A stretch of DNA of 23,647 nt from JACDBZ01 sp036262075 (lineage in GTDB: Bacteria; Chloroflexota; Limnocylindria; QHBO01): NCBI GenBank assembly GCA_036262075.1, contig DATAJO010000043.1, positions 1 through 23,647 of the forward strand. Reading direction: 5' to 3'. Below the pieces are notes generated by a model. That model ran no database searches. It was not told the origin of the DNA and worked only from the letters and a program-made list of their open reading frames with translations. The translations under genes and the position numbers were made by a program. Below are positions 21,614 through 23,647 of the stretch, in pieces. Position 1 is the stretch's first letter. Each line of letters starts with the position of its first letter.

Positions 21614-22024
21614 TCAGGGGGTCGGGCCGGACAGGAGCGGGTCGTCGAGGACGCCGCACTCCGGGCAGGCCGTGGCGAGGAAGCGGAACCACTCGCTCAG
21701 CTCGTCGACGTCGGGGAGGGCGTCGACCTCGGTCGCATCGTGGACCGCGTAGACCTGGCGGTAGCGGTCGACGACCAGGACCCGATGCGCCGCCTCGCCG
21801 TCCGGCTCGGCGACGCGAACCCGACCGTCCCACTCGGCGAACCGGTCACGGGCGGCCTCGAGGCCGGCGACGTAGGCATCGGCGCCATCCCGGCCGGGCA
21901 GGACAAGGACGGTCGCGTCCAGGCGCCGCGCCGGCATCGGCCCCAGGTCGGCCGCGGGGACCCGATCGCCGACGCGGAGCCCGCGCAGCGCGCTTCTCGT
22001 GGTGACGGCGAGCGGATCAGCCAC
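21614..22024 (-). CDS. redoxin-like protein with C-terminal CPEC motif
   Basis: A 136-residue protein. LRVGDRVPAADLG (16-28) recalls the start of AhpC/TSA domains, and HRVLVVDRYRQVYAVHDA (80-97) recalls their central strands. The usual catalytic cysteine near residue 45-50 is absent, and the only cysteines are C120 and C123 in ATACPECGV close to the C-terminus. That CxxC could be redox-active or bind metal. The GTG start overlaps the stop of the DUF1761 gene by 8 bp, so it is translated by coupling as the last gene of the EamA operon. The redox role is inferred only from distant fold resemblance. Confidence 0.6.
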   Translation of the reverse strand: MADPLAVTTRSALRGLRVGDRVPAADLGPMPARRLDATVLVLPGRDGADAYVAGLEAARDRFAEWDGRVRVAEPDGEAAHRVLVVDRYRQVYAVHDATEVDALPDVDELSEWFRFLATACPECGVLDDPLLSGPTP

Positions 22025-22418
22025 CGAGCAGCGTGATGACGAGCGCCATGAGCAGCATGGCGACGAGGAGGTAGCCGAGGTAGATGCCGACGAGCGCCCA
22101 GGACCGACGCTCGAAGACGCTGTTCACGACGATCGCCGGCAGGGCGAAGCCCCAGAAGCCGATGAAGCCCCACATCAGGCCGATGCCGACGCTCGCGCCA
22201 TTCGGGATGATCCAGCTCATCCCGACGCCCATGAGGAGGAACGCGAGGGCCGCAATCGCCATCGCCGGGCCGGCGTTGCCGAGCTCGTCGTCGGACTTGC
22301 CGATGAGCGCCTGCCAGCGGTTGGCGAACAGGATCGGCGAGTACCACAGCGCGCCGACGGCCATGGCCACGACCGCCCCCGCGATCGCGCCGATGAGGTT
22401 GACGTTATCCAGGCCCAT
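22017..22418 (-). CDS. DUF1761 family membrane protein
   Basis: A 133-residue protein with four hydrophobic helices (about 8-28, 50-72, 75-97, 108-131). The N-terminus LIGAIAGAVVAMAVGALWYS with the following segment LFANRWQAL is typical of the DUF1761 family, small integral membrane proteins of unknown function. GGAGGTGA lies 5 nt before the ATG, one of the best ribosome sites in the window. It lies 50 bp downstream of the EamA gene and overlaps the redoxin-like gene by 8 bp. Confidence 0.85.
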   Translation of the reverse strand: MGLDNVNLIGAIAGAVVAMAVGALWYSPILFANRWQALIGKSDDELGNAGPAMAIAALAFLLMGVGMSWIIPNGASVGIGLMWGFIGFWGFALPAIVVNSVFERRSWALVGIYLGYLLVAMLLMALVITLLGG

Positions 22419-22468
22419 CTTCACCTCCGGTGGCGTCGCTCCCTGCGCCGCCTGCCCCGAGGGTAGCG

Positions 22469-23404
22469 TCAGCGGCCCTCGGCTGGAACGCCGGCCTGCA
22501 CCGCGGCTGGCCGCGTCGGTGCCGATCCGGGATGCTCGACCAACCACAGCCCGACGAGGACGATCGCGCCGCCGATGACGGTGTTCGGGCCGATCGGGTC
22601 GCCGAGCAGCCACACCGACGACAGCACGCCGATGACCGGCACGAGCAGCGCGAACGCGCTCGCCCGCGCGGCCCCGAGCCGCGCGACGCCGAGGTTGAGG
22701 AGCACGAATGCGGCCACGGTGCCGAAGACGGCGAGGTAGCCGATGCCGGCCAGCGCCCCGATCGGCGCATCGAGCACCCGCTCGGCGCCGCCCTCGAGCA
22801 GCGCGGCCGGGACGAGGATGACGGTCCCGAGCGCGATGCCGTACAGGGTCGTGCTGACGGCGTCGAAGCGGCGGCTGGCGATGCGGGCGAGGACGCTGTA
22901 GACGCCCCACAGCGCGGCGCCGGCGAGGAACAGCGCGTCGCCGAGGAGCCGCGTCTCGCTCGTTCCGCCGCCCGGCATGACGACGAGGTACAGCCCGGCG
23001 GCGGCGATGGCGAGGCCGGCGAACACGCGCGGCCCGAGGCGCTCGCCGAGCGTCGCGCCGGCGAGGAGCGCCGTGAAGACCGGGGCCAGGCCGGGGACGA
23101 TGATCGCGCCGTCCGAGGCGGGGGCGAGGGTCAGGCCGGTGAGGAACAGCCAGTTGTAGCCGGCGACCGCGGTGAGGGCGAGGCCGGCGATGAGCGGCAG
23201 GTCGGCGCGGCGGATCGGCGTCAGCCGCCGCCCGGCGAGGCGCGACCAGGCGTAGAGGAGGACGCTGGCGATCCCGAAGCGCAGCGCGGCGATGGTGAAC
23301 GGGGGTGCCGCCTCGACCGCGACGTCGGCGGCGACCCAGGTTCCACCGAACGAGATCGCCATGCCGACGAGCATGAGGTAGGCAGCGCGGTCGGAGCGGG
23401 GCAT
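22469..23404 (-). CDS. EamA/DMT-superfamily transporter
   Basis: A 311-residue membrane protein with ten predicted helices in two EamA repeats (about 8-137 and 153-287). GTWVAADVAVEAAPPFTIAA in the first repeat and AIWG-like ALWGVYSVLA in the second are typical of drug/metabolite exporters of the RhaT/YdcZ-related EamA group. The ATG at 23404 has GAGGA about 5 nt upstream. It heads a three-gene minus-strand operon with DUF1761 and redoxin-like genes. The substrate (often an amino acid, nucleotide-related or other metabolite) is unknown. The intergenic DNA upstream is the hairpin-rich region that crosses the end-to-end join. Confidence 0.9.
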   Translation of the reverse strand: MPRSDRAAYLMLVGMAISFGGTWVAADVAVEAAPPFTIAALRFGIASVLLYAWSRLAGRRLTPIRRADLPLIAGLALTAVAGYNWLFLTGLTLAPASDGAIIVPGLAPVFTALLAGATLGERLGPRVFAGLAIAAAGLYLVVMPGGGTSETRLLGDALFLAGAALWGVYSVLARIASRRFDAVSTTLYGIALGTVILVPAALLEGGAERVLDAPIGALAGIGYLAVFGTVAAFVLLNLGVARLGAARASAFALLVPVIGVLSSVWLLGDPIGPNTVIGGAIVLVGLWLVEHPGSAPTRPAAVQAGVPAEGR

Positions 23405-23512
23405 CGGTGTCCTCGTGGTGTTCGAGCCTCAGCATGCGCCGGTCGCGCGGCGCCGGCATCGGTCAAACGGTGCAGGCTCGCGATGCGTGAGATCCGGCCG
23501 CCGTTAGTGGAT

Positions 23513-23583
23513 GGGCTGTGGACAGGTCCGTGACGAGCCCGAAGATTCGGGGATAACCGGTCTTGTGCGGCGCGGGCCGCGCA
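23513..23583 (+). other. hairpin cluster upstream of the join (possible 5' part of the structured RNA)
   Basis: GGGCT at 23513-23517 can pair with AGCCC at 23536-23540 and encloses GGAC-AG-GTCC (23520-23529). CCCGAA (23538-23543) can instead pair with TTCGGG (23546-23551). The two stems share the CCC at 23538-23540 and are mutually exclusive. A further stem, 23564-23583, has a GCGG loop and eight pairs including one G-U, and runs into the terminal repeat. The order continues into bases 1-198 if the molecule is circular. Confidence 0.3.
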
Positions 23584-23647
23584 GCCGATACTTGGGTCGT
23601 CCCGAAGGGGCAAGCGACACCGGATCCGACGAGTTCGCTCAACGGTT
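23571..23647. repeat. 77-bp terminal direct repeat, right copy
   Basis: Exact copy of bases 1-77. It follows the intergenic DNA upstream of the EamA transporter gene, so joining the ends gives one continuous intergenic region of about 500 bp between the EamA start (23404, minus strand) and the ROK regulator start (331, plus strand). Confidence 0.95.

Noticed and set aside
23516..23557. DnaA-box-like sites (minus strand TTATCCCCG and CTGTCCACA) that might mark a replication origin of the circle
   Set aside because: Each differs from TTATCCACA at two positions, there is no AT-rich unwinding region, and no initiator gene is present.
1..23647. CRISPR arrays, tRNA or rRNA genes, insertion sequences, phage or toxin-antitoxin genes
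   Set aside because: None was seen: there are no regularly spaced repeats, no cloverleaf or rRNA signatures, and no transposase, integrase or toxin motifs in any convincing frame.

Overview
The window is high-GC bacterial DNA, densely packed with short intergenic gaps, ATGA/GTGA start-stop overlaps, GTG and TTG starts, and several genes whose -10 box lies only 6-10 nt before the start codon. It also carries lipoboxes, a Gram-positive style sugar ABC transporter without its own ATPase, and a radical SAM protein of the Rv2578c type. Together these suggest a high-GC monoderm lineage such as Actinomycetota or high-GC Chloroflexota (Limnocylindria-like); sequence reading alone cannot fix the phylum. 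The first 77 bases recur exactly as the last 77, so this is either a 23,570-bp circle or an assembly loop closed on a repeated 77-mer. The genes look chromosomal and I see no replication, partition or mobilisation gene.

Left block (1-9886, + strand). A non-coding, hairpin-rich leader with several UUCG loops (it continues across the end-to-end join) is followed by two matching operators, CTTTGTM-N9-GACAAWG, at the promoter of an eight-gene amino-sugar operon. The genes are a ROK repressor, a ROK sugar kinase, a CUT1 binding lipoprotein, two permeases, a GH3 beta-N-acetylglucosaminidase (possibly a phosphorylase), NagA deacetylase and a double-SIS glucosamine-6-P deaminase-like protein. The inferred pathway imports a GlcNAc oligosaccharide, cleaves it in the cytoplasm, phosphorylates GlcNAc, deacetylates it and converts GlcN-6-P to Fru-6-P. 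The transporter ATPase must be supplied from elsewhere.

Middle block (9948-18530). An ArsR-type regulator and an MFS exporter diverge over a perfect 10+6+10 palindrome. A 34-residue membrane peptide and a secreted metzincin-like metalloprotease follow. On the minus strand lie a Crp-family regulator with a radical SAM protein, then a secreted protein with a lipoprotein of unknown function, then msrA. A divergent shikimate-kinase-like gene, a small antisense-overlapping hypothetical and a hotdog thioesterase complete the block.

Right block (18531-23404). A 223-bp spacer with four strong hairpins separates the thioesterase from a cupredoxin-like lipoprotein. A P1-family (DmpA) peptidase diverges from a large lipoprotein, and a minus-strand operon encodes an EamA exporter, a DUF1761 membrane protein and a redoxin-like protein with a C-terminal CPEC motif.
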